Shown: in pieces, positions 27,040 to 36,084 of the stretch
Numbering within the stretch: position 1 is the stretch's first letter
Layout of the letters: every line of letters starts with the position of its first letter
NCBI GenBank assembly: GCA_964510225.1
Contig: CAZEAN010000011.1
Location: 10,268-74,267 of the forward strand
Origin: CAZEAN01 sp964510225
GTDB taxonomy: Bacteria; Planctomycetota; Planctomycetia; Isosphaerales; Isosphaeraceae
DNA: 64,000 nucleotides
Reading direction: 5' to 3'
Made by a program: the position numbers and the translations under genes
Notes under the pieces: generated by a model
The model's input: the letters and a program-made list of their open reading frames with translations, nothing else
Told to the model about the DNA's origin: nothing
Databases searched by the model: none

Positions 27040-27894
27040 TCATAAATTTGTAGAATTCGTTGTTGCTTGGTCGTAGTCATCGAGAGGACGGATCCAGATA
27101 TTACGGAACTTAACGGGATTACCGTGGTCTTGGATGACAATTTGCCCCTTAGGGCCATGCGGTTGGTAAGAGGGAATCGCTTTGAAGGCCACCGGACCAA
27201 GGAGGGGTGTGTGATGATGAACCAAGACCCCATTATGGAGTAGGGTCAGATACGCAGGACTGACCAAGGAACCTGCTTCGTTGAACTCCGGTGCTTCAAA
27301 GACAATATCGAAGCTTTGCCACTCTCCTGGTCTGCGCGAAGCATTCACGAGTGGTGGGTATTGTCCGTAAATCGCTCCTGCTTGACCATCTGGATAGGTC
27401 TTATTCTCGAAGCTATCAAGCACTTGGATTTCATACCTACCGAAGAGCATAATGCCACTGTTACCCCGGCCTTGGCCATTACCAGATGGTGGGGTTGGAG
27501 TCGCAAATTCGAGATGAAGCTGGCAATCGCCGAAAGCTTCCTTTGTTTGAATCGAGCCGGTACGAGGAGTGATTACAAAAGCGCCGTCCTCAACTTTCCA
27601 GCGTGCATCGTCACCGTTCCTATGTTCCCACGCGCTCAGATCATTACCATCAAAGAGAACGACTGCGTCTGAGGGTGCTGTACCAGGCTCGGATCTTGAA
27701 CTTGACTTACCTGGTGCAACAATTCTGGGCTGTGGCCGATCGCCGTCGTGGACCCAGTAGGGAGAATTGGGGAGTCTCGGTGTATCACCATAGCCGAGTC
27801 CGCTCCGGTTACGCTGTCCGAGTGCGACGACACAGACACCGAGAATGCTGAGAAGCCCCACGAGATGATAGATCCATCGACGCCGATCTGTCAT
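27040..27894 (-). CDS. DUF1080 (3-keto-disaccharide hydrolase-like) protein
   Basis: 284 aa exported protein with an N-terminal membrane or signal segment (about 8-25) and a concanavalin-like DUF1080 domain. Typical blocks are VVLFDGNDLSAWEHR, WKVEDGAFVITP, LHLEFATP, GNSGIMLFGRYEIQVLDSFEN, YPDGQAGAIYGQYPPLVNASRRPGEWQ and VVFEAP near the end. Some members hydrolyse 3-keto-glycosides and most are uncharacterised but greatly expanded in planctomycetes. It follows the DUF1559-like gene on the same strand, 26 bases after its stop. The whole sigma factor - pseudopilin-like - DUF1080 set could be one transcript. Confidence 0.88.
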   Translation of the reverse strand: MTDRRRWIYHLVGLLSILGVCVVALGQRNRSGLGYGDTPRLPNSPYWVHDGDRPQPRIVAPGKSSSRSEPGTAPSDAVVLFDGNDLSAWEHRNGDDARWKVEDGAFVITPRTGSIQTKEAFGDCQLHLEFATPTPPSGNGQGRGNSGIMLFGRYEIQVLDSFENKTYPDGQAGAIYGQYPPLVNASRRPGEWQSFDIVFEAPEFNEAGSLVSPAYLTLLHNGVLVHHHTPLLGPVAFKAIPSYQPHGPKGQIVIQDHGNPVKFRNIWIRPLDDYDQATTNSTNL

Positions 27895-27920
27895 AATACC
27901 CTCGCGTAGACAAGAGTTAC

Positions 27921-28880
27921 TTAATAGTATGAAATCTGAAAGGAAGCCGGCGCCAGGACAGAATCCGTCCGGTGTCGGCCGGGGGCAGTCTGTCGATCTT
28001 CGTTGAGAAAAATGTCCGCATCGTTGTTACAGAGCCAACGGCCACGGAGCCATTCCACATGGCTGTCGGCAAAAAGAATATTTTGTCCCCTACCCCGATG
28101 ATTCGGGCTATTGCCACTGACCACGCGTACATTAGCTGTGTGAGGATCGATCAGGTAGGGTGGTTGATCCGCCACCATGGGGAATCGATCATCACAGTTG
28201 AATGTAATCGGAGCTAATCGTCCCTCGTCATCTTGATAGCCGAGTTGATAGGCATAATCAGAGTTGAGGGTTGAAGGGGGTTCCATCGAATCACCAAGGA
28301 GACCAGGCGCCTGGTTGGAAACCACAGAGCCTCCCGCAGGACAATCGAGGATAGTAGGATCGTTCAAGAGTCCTTGTTCGTCGAGTAACGCGAACATCCC
28401 TCCAACGGAACCATTTTCGAAATTCGGCAAGGGATAGAAATGATTCTGGTTGGCATAAACGTTCAACGCAAAGCCAATTTGACGGAGGTTGTTTTGGCAC
28501 GCCAGCCATTTTGAGCGGGTCTGTTGAGCCCGGATTGCTGGAATGAGGGCGGAGAGCCCAATTAACAGAACAGCGGCAGCAACAAGAAGGTCGGCGAGCC
28601 GAAATCGGTCGCGGTTCTCTGAGAACTCAAGACGCGGCGAACTTAGTCGACGCGACTCCTTTGATTTACTCATCGCAATCATGCCGAGGGTTCGCTCGCA
28701 GAGTCCTCGAGGAGGTTCAAGCCCTCTGTCATCGTCACCGAGGAGGAGATTAACCTGACGATGAAGTGATCGACGGACTTCGAGAAGCTGAAGATCCAGA
28801 TTCGACTGATCTTCGAGCCGATCACGATCGGTGGACTGGAGCTGACCAAAGATCTCATCGAAAAGAAGGTGGGTGCTCAT
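27921..28880 (-). CDS. Membrane protein with DUF1559/pseudopilin-like outer domain
   Basis: 319 aa. Residues 1-90 are soluble and charged, with a helical EVRRSLHRQVNLLL segment and no CxxC or zinc motif. One helix at 95-117 follows DRFRLADLLV, then a pseudopilin/DUF1559-type region: SKWLACQNNLRQIGFALNVYA and, near 262-281, the conserved NILFADSHVEWL motif. It lacks the usual short N-terminal prepilin leader, so the pseudopilin part is fused behind a cytoplasmic domain. The gene begins 24 bases after an ECF sigma factor gene, the place normally held by an anti-sigma factor. An anti-sigma role is inferred from position and topology only. Confidence 0.7.
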   Translation of the reverse strand: MSTHLLFDEIFGQLQSTDRDRLEDQSNLDLQLLEVRRSLHRQVNLLLGDDDRGLEPPRGLCERTLGMIAMSKSKESRRLSSPRLEFSENRDRFRLADLLVAAAVLLIGLSALIPAIRAQQTRSKWLACQNNLRQIGFALNVYANQNHFYPLPNFENGSVGGMFALLDEQGLLNDPTILDCPAGGSVVSNQAPGLLGDSMEPPSTLNSDYAYQLGYQDDEGRLAPITFNCDDRFPMVADQPPYLIDPHTANVRVVSGNSPNHRGRGQNILFADSHVEWLRGRWLCNNDADIFLNEDRQTAPGRHRTDSVLAPASFQISYY

Positions 28881-28904
28881 GAGACCTTACCGTTCTCATC
28901 GGGT

Positions 28905-29522
28905 CTAGCCGTTATGGCCCATCTCAGCGAGCTTGGCCACGGCGGCGTGCAATCGAGACTTAACGGTACCAACAGGAATCTTGAGAATCTCCGCGATTTC
29001 TCGATACTTAAGATCCTGATAGTAAGCAAGGATCAACGTTTGACGGAGGCTTTCGGGTAACTTTCTGATGCTCTGACGGACCCACTGGCGACGCTCATCT
29101 GTCTGCATTTCTTCCAGTGGACCGGTGTCTGTGCCAATCAAGAGGTCTATCAGCAATCCCGGATCACGGTCCGACTGATCCACACTTTGATCGAGACTTA
29201 CTGTCGGATGACGCCCGACTTTTCGTAATGTATCGACCGCTTGGTGTGTCGCGATCGCGTAGAGCCAAGGACGAAGAGGACGCCCGAGTTCATAGAGATC
29301 GCGTTTTAAATGCAGTTGGAGGAACGTGTTTTGGAAAACATCTTCCGCGAGAGTCCGATCCCCGAGATACCTCGTCAAATACCGATAGATTTCCCGTTCA
29401 TAACGCTGGATGAGTTCATTGAAATCGTCAGCGTTTCCTTGATCCCGGTAACGTCCCATCAATTGCTCATCCGAGAGTTCGGATCGAAGAGACGGAAGTC
29501 CAGAATCAGAAATCTTAAGCAT
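28905..29522 (-). CDS. ECF-type RNA polymerase sigma factor
   Basis: 205 aa extracytoplasmic-function sigma factor. Region 2: DDFNELIQRYEREIYRYL, AEDVFQNTFLQLHL, RPWLYAIATHQAVDTLRK. Region 4: LPESLRQTLILAYYQDL and the helix-turn-helix YREIAEILKIPVGTVKSRLH. A 35-40 residue acidic linker (SVDQSDRDPGLLIDLLIG) separates them. It should direct transcription of a target set when released from an inhibitor. The downstream membrane protein with a cytoplasmic N-terminal domain is the obvious candidate inhibitor. The ATG lacks a clear ribosome binding site. Its promoter should lie in the 193 bases to 29715. Confidence 0.93.
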   Translation of the reverse strand: MLKISDSGLPSLRSELSDEQLMGRYRDQGNADDFNELIQRYEREIYRYLTRYLGDRTLAEDVFQNTFLQLHLKRDLYELGRPLRPWLYAIATHQAVDTLRKVGRHPTVSLDQSVDQSDRDPGLLIDLLIGTDTGPLEEMQTDERRQWVRQSIRKLPESLRQTLILAYYQDLKYREIAEILKIPVGTVKSRLHAAVAKLAEMGHNG

Positions 29523-29715
29523 TATTACGATCTACGTTGTTCGGAAGTTCGATTCTGTCCGAAGGGAGGATGATACGAAGTGGACTTGGAATCTTTTGAA
29601 GAGCAATATCTTCATGGTTGAGCGAGTTCAGCAACACGTCAAGTTCGAGTCGTTTGGCCAAGGCACCACTCAACCTTAAATTCGACAACCAATCGCAACC
29701 AACGACAACGATTGA

Positions 29716-31218
29716 TTAGGCAAAGAGTTGGTGGATAACTCGACCACCGACGTCTGTGAGTCGTTCATCACGACCGCTATGACGGTATGTAAGTCGCAGG
29801 TGATCGATTCCCATCAAGTGTAGTATTGTGGCGTGGAGGTCATTGACGTGTACAGGGTTTTCGACGGCGTGAAGTCCAATTTCGTCCGTTGCGCCATAAA
29901 TGGTTCCACCTTGAATGCCGCCGCCCGCCATCCACATCGTGAACCCGGTCGCATTATGGTCGCGTCCTCGGCTCCCCCCTTGACTTACCGGAGTTCGACC
30001 AAACTCACCGCCCCAGACGACAAGAGTCTCCTCGAGTAGGCCCCGACTCTGAAGATCGGTTAACAAGGCTGAGACCGGTTGATCGGTGAGTCCACACATT
30101 TTTTCATGATTTGCATTCACGTCGTCGTGGGCATCCCACTGCATCGCGACGGGCCCGCCGCCAGAGTAGACCTGGACAAAACGAACACCGCGTTCGACCA
30201 ATCGTCGTGCCAAAAGACAACGTGTCCCGAACTCGGCGGTTTGGTCCTGATCCAATCCGTAGAGTCGTTGTGTGGCTTTCGATTCACGACTAATATCGAC
30301 CGCTTCCGGCGCCTCCGCCTGCATCCGGAACGCAAGCTCATAGGACTCAATGCGTGCTTCTAGCTCAGAGTCCCCGGGATCGAGATCCTCTTCATTCATC
30401 GAACGGAGCAAATCGAGCGTTCGCCGTTGTTGTTCCCGGGTAATTGATTGGTCCGACGGTTGAAGATGGAGGATCGGTTCAGGCCCACTCCGAAATAGAG
30501 TTCCTTGATGGGACGCGGGCAGAAAACCAGCGCCCCAGCAGGGTGCACCGCCCTCAGGAGTCCCTTCCGGTTGAGACATCACCACGAATGACGGTAAATT
30601 TTCATTCTCTGACCCCAGTCCATAGGAGACCCAGCTCCCAAGACTCGGGTAGCCCATGAACACTCGACCGCAATTCATCTGATAGTGGGCTGGAGCGTGG
30701 ATCACGCTGTCGGCCTGGCAGGATCGAATCAAGGCGACGGTATCTGCATGAGGACGCATTGCAGGGATCAGGTCGGAAATCGCCATCCCTGAATCGCCAT
30801 AGCGGCCCCATTTTCTCGTGCTCCCCAGACAGATCGGGTCGTCTTCAAGGAATTGGCTGTGGATCTTGCCGAAGCTCGGTGGCAGTGGTTGGCCATGTAG
30901 CCGATTCAGTGCGGGCTTGGGGTCGTAGAGGTCTATCTGGCTCGGGCCGCCGACCATAAACAAAAAGATGCAATGCTTCGCCTTCGGTGCAAAGTGCGGA
31001 CCGAGATCCGTAGCGATTTCATTGTGAAGATTGGAGCCGGAAGCAGCCCGAGAGGTTCCCATCAAGAGGTCTTGGAGTGCCAGCCACCCAAAACCTCCCC
31101 CCGCAATCTTCAAGAAGTCACGACGCGCTAATTGTCGAGAACTGAAAGGTCCCGGACATCGTCGGTTCATGGTCTTGCTACCCTGTTCACTGGCCTCAAT
31201 GGTCGGCGTCGCGGTCAC
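29716..31218 (-). CDS. DUF1501 Tat-exported protein
   Basis: 500 aa protein of the planctomycete DUF1501 family (sulfatase-like alkaline phosphatase fold, function unproven). A twin-arginine signal is present, LARRDFLKIAGGGFGWLALQ, followed by FLFMVGGPSQIDLYDPKPALN, VIHAPAHYQMNCGR, and the metal-site-like WGGEFGRTPVSQGG and DHN of GRDHNATGF. The start is a GTG directly after the stop of the upstream DUF1549/DUF1553 gene (TAAGTG). An internal ATG at 31170 is a possible alternative, 16 residues shorter. DUF1549/DUF1553 and DUF1501 genes are nearly always paired and probably form an exported two-component complex. Confidence 0.92.
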   Translation of the reverse strand: MTATPTIEASEQGSKTMNRRCPGPFSSRQLARRDFLKIAGGGFGWLALQDLLMGTSRAASGSNLHNEIATDLGPHFAPKAKHCIFLFMVGGPSQIDLYDPKPALNRLHGQPLPPSFGKIHSQFLEDDPICLGSTRKWGRYGDSGMAISDLIPAMRPHADTVALIRSCQADSVIHAPAHYQMNCGRVFMGYPSLGSWVSYGLGSENENLPSFVVMSQPEGTPEGGAPCWGAGFLPASHQGTLFRSGPEPILHLQPSDQSITREQQRRTLDLLRSMNEEDLDPGDSELEARIESYELAFRMQAEAPEAVDISRESKATQRLYGLDQDQTAEFGTRCLLARRLVERGVRFVQVYSGGGPVAMQWDAHDDVNANHEKMCGLTDQPVSALLTDLQSRGLLEETLVVWGGEFGRTPVSQGGSRGRDHNATGFTMWMAGGGIQGGTIYGATDEIGLHAVENPVHVNDLHATILHLMGIDHLRLTYRHSGRDERLTDVGGRVIHQLFA

Positions 31219-33609
31219 TTAGGGAATAAAGAGAAAGTCATTGCGGTTCAGCATCGCAAGCCCTAGATCGATCCGTGCGGCAATCTCAGGTACTCTGAGT
31301 CCTTCGGGAATCGGGCGACCTGCCCAAGTCGAATCATCTCGATCAAGATTGCGGAGAAACGCCGTCTGCTGATTCAAGAAGACCAGTGCTTGTTCACGCT
31401 CAGCGTCACTCGGCGACCGACCGAGGACTAACTCATAAAGGTGTTCGACTTGAGCACCAGGATCCTTGGGGGCGGCCTCGATCATCCGGAACGCAAGTGC
31501 CTCGGCACAGTCTCGTGAGAAGTCACTGTTCAAGAGGACTAAAGATTGCAGTGAGTGAGTTGTTTCGTCCCGCGCTGAGCAAATGGTTTGCGTGTCAGGA
31601 GCATCGAACGCATCGAATAGAGGATAGCGGACATTCCGCTTCCGGTAGAGGTAGAGCGAACGTCGATAATGTTCACGCGGGTCGGGATCTTCTGGCCAGA
31701 GGTCGACTACTTCCGCTTCCGTAAAGATCAATTCCTCGACCGACTCCGGAATCGCCACTCGGACCCCTGGCCCCTCCTGTTTATCGGAGAGAAGGCCCGA
31801 GACCGCGAGCATCGAATCGCGAATTGCTTCGGCGTCCAGCCTCCGCGTCGGCATCCGACCGAAGAGCAGGTTCTCTGGATCGTCCTCGCGTTGGTTCTGG
31901 AATCGGTCCAGGCTTGGCGGTTCAAGTGCAATCGCCGTGCGGTCAACTCGGCCAGATTGTTGGTAGGTCGAGGAGCTCAAGATTAATCGGTGGATCCTCT
32001 TGAGACTCCAGCCGGAATCAATCAACTCGCTTGCGAGCCAATCGAGTAATTCAGGATGGCTCGGTAGTTCCCCGCGGACTCCGAAGTCGCCGGGAGTCTC
32101 GACAATGCCTCGGCCGAAGTAGTGACGCCAGATCCGATTCACGATCACGCGAGCAGTGAGGGGATTCTGCGGATCGGTGAGCCAACCGGCGAGTCTTGTT
32201 CGTCGGCCACTCTTGTTCTCAACTCCTTGCAAGGCAGCGTCCTGATTAAAGTCCCTCGAAATTCCCATCGACGCTAGAATGACCCCGGGAGGTCTGGGCT
32301 CGACATGGGGGCCGACGTTGTGGGGATCTCCACGCCGGTAGACATAGGTCTCGGGAATCTCTGCGGGCTCATCGGTTTCGATCAAAGCCATTACGCTCGG
32401 CGGAGGCTCAGGGAGCTGTTGCTCAAGCTCAAAAATCTGGCGTTTTAGCTGCTCACGCTTTTGATGGTCTTGGAAATCGTTGGCAACCGCTTCCGCCACC
32501 TCCTCCCAGCTAATGCTTAATGCCTTCTTGGCACCTGCGGCCATCTTGTCTTGAAGAGGTGTTCGATCACCCTCGGGAATCGCGAGGACTGCCCGCTCGG
32601 ACTTGGTCAATTCAGATTCTTTCCGTCCGCGGATCTGCTTTCGGTATGGTGCCTCGAGGCGAGCTAACGCCTCTCGAAACGGTTCGATTTGCTCGTCGAT
32701 TACCTTCTTCGAGGCTTTAAAGCGTGCGCGCTCCTCGTCGGTCGAGATCGGGGTGTCGACCATTGCGGCACCAGCGAAGTAAGACTGAAGCCGGTAGTAG
32801 TCCGTCGTCGGAATCGCGTCAAATTTGTGGTCGTGGCAGCGCGCGCATCCGATGGTGAGTCCGAGGAAGACTGAGCCTACTGTGGTCGTGACTTCGGTCA
32901 GCTCTGATTGACGTCGGACCTTGGGATCAATATTCCCGCTGACGACTTCTCGAGGCCCACAACGACCAAATCCAGTTGCGATCAGACCGATTGCACTATC
33001 CGGTCTAACTTCATCTCCAGCGATCTGAAGCGTCACGAACTCATCAAAAGGAAGGTCATCATTGAATGCCTTAACAACCCAATCACGATAACGCCAAGCG
33101 TGAGGACGATCGGCATCCAGTTCGAAGCCGTTCGTGTCCGCATAGTGAGCGAGGTCGAGCCAATGCTGTGCCCACCGTTCTCCGAAGCGAGGACTCATGA
33201 GCAAGCGGTCGATGAGTTGTCCGAAGGCGTCTGGACGCTCGTCGGCTCGAAATCGCTCTACCTCAACGGGCGTCGGAGGTAAGCCAGTGATCGCCATCGT
33301 CGCCCGTCGGATCAATGAAACTCGATCTACGGGAGGCATCGGTCGAAAATCGAATGACTCCAACTCGCTGAGGATGAATCGGTCAATCGGATTTTGAACC
33401 CAGCCGGAACCTTGGACCTCCGGAGGATCGGGACGCGTAATTGGGCGATACGCCCAGTGCGATTTCTCTTCCGCTGAATATGTCTCAATGGGGGCGAGCC
33501 CGGTCGATTCTGAAGCTTCGGCGGGGCCAAGCGACAAGAAGAACAGACCGTTGAAGACCAGGATCAATATCCAAGAACTTGCTCGAATGAATCGATGTTG
33601 ATAAATCAT
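31219..33609 (-). CDS. DUF1549/DUF1553 exported protein
   Basis: 796 aa exported planctomycete protein. The signal-like helix (10-30) is followed by a DUF1549 (PSCyt2) domain with NPIDRFILSELE, RRATMAITGLPPTP and a c-haem-like CARCHDHKFD (CxxCH at 255-259). A charged helical middle (about 290-400) comes next, and then DUF1553 with NPLTARVIVNRIWRHYFGRGIV and NSDFSRDCAEALAFR. The N-terminal PSCyt1 cytochrome domain found in many relatives is absent, so this is the short version. The longest frame begins at 33669. The ATG at 33609 is preferred because AGGAGT lies upstream and the signal peptide then starts cleanly. Paired with the DUF1501 gene that follows at once. Confidence 0.9.
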   Translation of the reverse strand: MIYQHRFIRASSWILILVFNGLFFLSLGPAEASESTGLAPIETYSAEEKSHWAYRPITRPDPPEVQGSGWVQNPIDRFILSELESFDFRPMPPVDRVSLIRRATMAITGLPPTPVEVERFRADERPDAFGQLIDRLLMSPRFGERWAQHWLDLAHYADTNGFELDADRPHAWRYRDWVVKAFNDDLPFDEFVTLQIAGDEVRPDSAIGLIATGFGRCGPREVVSGNIDPKVRRQSELTEVTTTVGSVFLGLTIGCARCHDHKFDAIPTTDYYRLQSYFAGAAMVDTPISTDEERARFKASKKVIDEQIEPFREALARLEAPYRKQIRGRKESELTKSERAVLAIPEGDRTPLQDKMAAGAKKALSISWEEVAEAVANDFQDHQKREQLKRQIFELEQQLPEPPPSVMALIETDEPAEIPETYVYRRGDPHNVGPHVEPRPPGVILASMGISRDFNQDAALQGVENKSGRRTRLAGWLTDPQNPLTARVIVNRIWRHYFGRGIVETPGDFGVRGELPSHPELLDWLASELIDSGWSLKRIHRLILSSSTYQQSGRVDRTAIALEPPSLDRFQNQREDDPENLLFGRMPTRRLDAEAIRDSMLAVSGLLSDKQEGPGVRVAIPESVEELIFTEAEVVDLWPEDPDPREHYRRSLYLYRKRNVRYPLFDAFDAPDTQTICSARDETTHSLQSLVLLNSDFSRDCAEALAFRMIEAAPKDPGAQVEHLYELVLGRSPSDAEREQALVFLNQQTAFLRNLDRDDSTWAGRPIPEGLRVPEIAARIDLGLAMLNRNDFLFIP

Positions 33610-33724
33610 CAATTTTCCGACTCCTGATCGCCCAGGCTCAGTCGTTTCCAATCGCTCGATTTTGAGCAATACGATCGTTCATGATCAAGCTATTTTGAAC
33701 AGACCTGCACCCCAGTAACAAGCA

Positions 33725-34708
33725 ATGAGCGTCGATTCGGTACAATTCGATGGGTCTCTCAAACCGAGTCTGTGGTGCGTCCGTAACAATCTTATGAATA
33801 CCGACAACGAAGAATCACTCTATCAACTCGATCGGACTCTCCGTCTCGTCGCTCGATTGATTCCGCTCATTCTCGTGACCATCGGGATTACCCTGACCAT
33901 TGAGCGGGTACGTCCTCTGCTCACAGATGCTCTCCTAACGGATGGAGAACGGCGGATTCTCTTGATCATTGGGTCCGTGTATCTGACCGGCACACTGATT
34001 ATATCCTGGATCGTCCAACGGCTCTTCTCGGGAATGGCCGACTTGACGTCGCTGCTCGTGGCCCAGTCCGAAGCGAACGCACGGATCGCGATGATCCTTG
34101 AGAATCAGATCGCTCCGACGATGAGTCGAATTGCCCTCGGTCTTGATCGCGTTGCCCAGGGAGGAATCGGACCTATCCCCGACAGCAAACCGGGGAAAAC
34201 GATTGCCATGGAAGGGATTACGAAAGCAATCGAGCAAGAGCGTTGGGATCGCGCTGAGCGACTCCTCCAAGGATTCCTCCGTGACTTCGAAGGGGATCCG
34301 GAAGCGGCGGTCCTCGAGACCGAGTTGCGTGAGAAGCGACAGGAAGCGACGGTCCGCCTCTTAGCTCAGCTCGAGGCCGCCAAGGGTGCCCGCGATCCCG
34401 AGCGCGTCCTCGATCTCCGCGATCAGCTCACTCTTCACCTCCGTGGTGATCGACTGAATGAAATCGACAGAAGTACAATTCAATGGTTGATTCAACTTCT
34501 GCAGCGGAAGCTCCGTTCCGGTTCGATCGATCAATCTGTGGTCGGGATCGCTGCGCGGGCGGCACAAGGATTTGCTGATCTTCCTGAAGGTGCCTCGCTC
34601 ATGGCGTCTTTACCCACGCTAAGACGCGCTGCAGGGCTCTGCCCACGTTGTGCGATGCCCTATCGAGGCCTTGAAGATGTCTGTGACGAGTGCCGAGTCT
34701 CCGCTTAA
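33725..34708 (+). CDS. Two-helix membrane protein with C-terminal zinc ribbon
   Basis: 327 aa (304 if the ATG at 33794 is used; neither start has a good ribosome binding site). Two membrane helices lie at about 45-66 and 82-103, followed by a helical region rich in Arg and Glu with an AEGITKAIEQ-like repeat (WDRAERLLQGFLRDFEG, tetratricopeptide-like), and a C-terminal four-cysteine zinc ribbon (Cys306, Cys309, Cys320, Cys323). No family recognised. It begins a plus-strand run with another zinc-ribbon membrane protein (55 bases on), a beta-propeller protein and purH. It is divergent from the DUF1549/DUF1553 gene. Confidence 0.75.
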   Translation: MSVDSVQFDGSLKPSLWCVRNNLMNTDNEESLYQLDRTLRLVARLIPLILVTIGITLTIERVRPLLTDALLTDGERRILLIIGSVYLTGTLIISWIVQRLFSGMADLTSLLVAQSEANARIAMILENQIAPTMSRIALGLDRVAQGGIGPIPDSKPGKTIAMEGITKAIEQERWDRAERLLQGFLRDFEGDPEAAVLETELREKRQEATVRLLAQLEAAKGARDPERVLDLRDQLTLHLRGDRLNEIDRSTIQWLIQLLQRKLRSGSIDQSVVGIAARAAQGFADLPEGASLMASLPTLRRAAGLCPRCAMPYRGLEDVCDECRVSA

Positions 34709-34763
34709 TACATTTTCTTGGACGTGACATATTACCCAATTCGACCCATCGAGTACGGTAAGT

Positions 34764-35870
34764 ATGAGTCAACGAATCCTCTGTACCAGGTGCAGGGCAA
34801 CCTTCCTCGCACCTCAAGACCTCCTGAGTCAAACAGTCAACTGTCCGAAGTGCCAACACCCCAATCCTATTGCCCTCCCAGCTTCCTCAAACAATCCTAA
34901 ACCGAGTGTTTCCGGCACGGTATCACATGGCGAGAGTCAGCATTCCTCAAGGAATCGTGCGGCAATCTTCCTTTTCTTCGGGGGTGCATTGCTCGGTTTC
35001 GGAATCGCTGCTGTTACGGTGGGAACACTTTTATTCATCCGCCAGCAAGACAACAAGCTTGTCAGCCAACCGAAGCCGGTTAGGGTGGATGAGGTCGAAG
35101 CTGTTGCTCAACAGTTCCTGACCGCGCTGCAGGAAAATGATCAAGCAAGAGTTAGATCATTATCCACTCTCGAGCTTCCCCCAGCGATTCAGGATTTTCA
35201 TCAAGTTCGTCGGCATCCTGACCGAGATCACGAACTCCGTGGATCCTTCCGACCTCTCCGAATCATCCATGAACAAATTGAAGCGAAGTATCAGTACGAT
35301 CGATCGATCGATCGATTCGTGAACGCTCATCCACTGGGAACCGCTGCAAATCTGATGGATCAAGCAAATGCGGCCCGATCAGAACTCGATGCATCGAAAC
35401 TGATGGAAAAATACTCAAGTGGTAGTCCTGACGAGCAACTCGATGCGGCAGTTGGCTATGCAGAACTTCTCTCGGGTGTCTTCCAAGCCGCCCTGCCTCG
35501 GACCGAACTGACTCCAACGTACCGACAGATTATTGAGGATTGGGAATCGCCAATCCCCTTTGAGGCAAAAAACTTAGCATTGAAATTAGGTGACGAGCCC
35601 AATCGTTGGAGAGACCTCCTCGGTCGTCCTTTCCATACACTCAAGTCGGACGGATCATTCCTTTTGCAGGAGGCAGAGGTCACGGCTGAGGTTCGCGACT
35701 CATTGAGGACGGCTGACGATCCCCGTGGGACGCTGCGTCTGGAGCTGGTCCGTTTCCAACTCGAAGGAATCGACACTGGTTGGACGGTGGTTTCCGCATC
35801 GCGGGAGTCGACACCAGATATACCGATCCCTTCGGTCGAGCGAGATCGTCCTCGCGATTATGGCCGTTGA
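34764..35870 (+). CDS. Zinc-ribbon membrane protein, unknown function
   Basis: 368 aa. An N-terminal zinc ribbon (CTRC at 7-10 and CPKC at 27-30, like the MJ0042/zinc-ribbon group), a Ser-rich linker, one membrane helix (about 68-92), then an extracytoplasmic part with VEAVAQQFLTALQENDQARVRSL, an NTF2-like or DUF4878-like beginning, and further alpha/beta sequence. A run of five CGAT units at 35297-35316 encodes YDRSIDRF. No catalytic motif seen. Its zinc ribbon is at the opposite end from that of the upstream gene product; both would face the cytoplasm, suggesting a shared membrane function. Confidence 0.72.
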   Translation: MSQRILCTRCRATFLAPQDLLSQTVNCPKCQHPNPIALPASSNNPKPSVSGTVSHGESQHSSRNRAAIFLFFGGALLGFGIAAVTVGTLLFIRQQDNKLVSQPKPVRVDEVEAVAQQFLTALQENDQARVRSLSTLELPPAIQDFHQVRRHPDRDHELRGSFRPLRIIHEQIEAKYQYDRSIDRFVNAHPLGTAANLMDQANAARSELDASKLMEKYSSGSPDEQLDAAVGYAELLSGVFQAALPRTELTPTYRQIIEDWESPIPFEAKNLALKLGDEPNRWRDLLGRPFHTLKSDGSFLLQEAEVTAEVRDSLRTADDPRGTLRLELVRFQLEGIDTGWTVVSASRESTPDIPIPSVERDRPRDYGR

Positions 35871-36084
35871 GATCAACTTCAGTCCCTGAGACGACAAACG
35901 ACCGCGCAGCCTCGATTGATCGCTAGAACCCCAACCCGAACTAAAACGCGCAACTTGACCAATGTGCCGGAGTCGGATATCGATTTCCTTGAGCATCTTG
36001 CTGATACAGCACGGAGACCGACCCATCCACGCGGCACTCGCCGACAGCATCGCCGTGTTGAACCCCGCGAAAAGGAACCTACCG

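Noticed and set aside
35297..35316. Five CGAT units in tandem
   Set aside because: They are in frame inside a coding region and encode YDRSIDRF; no regulatory role is implied.
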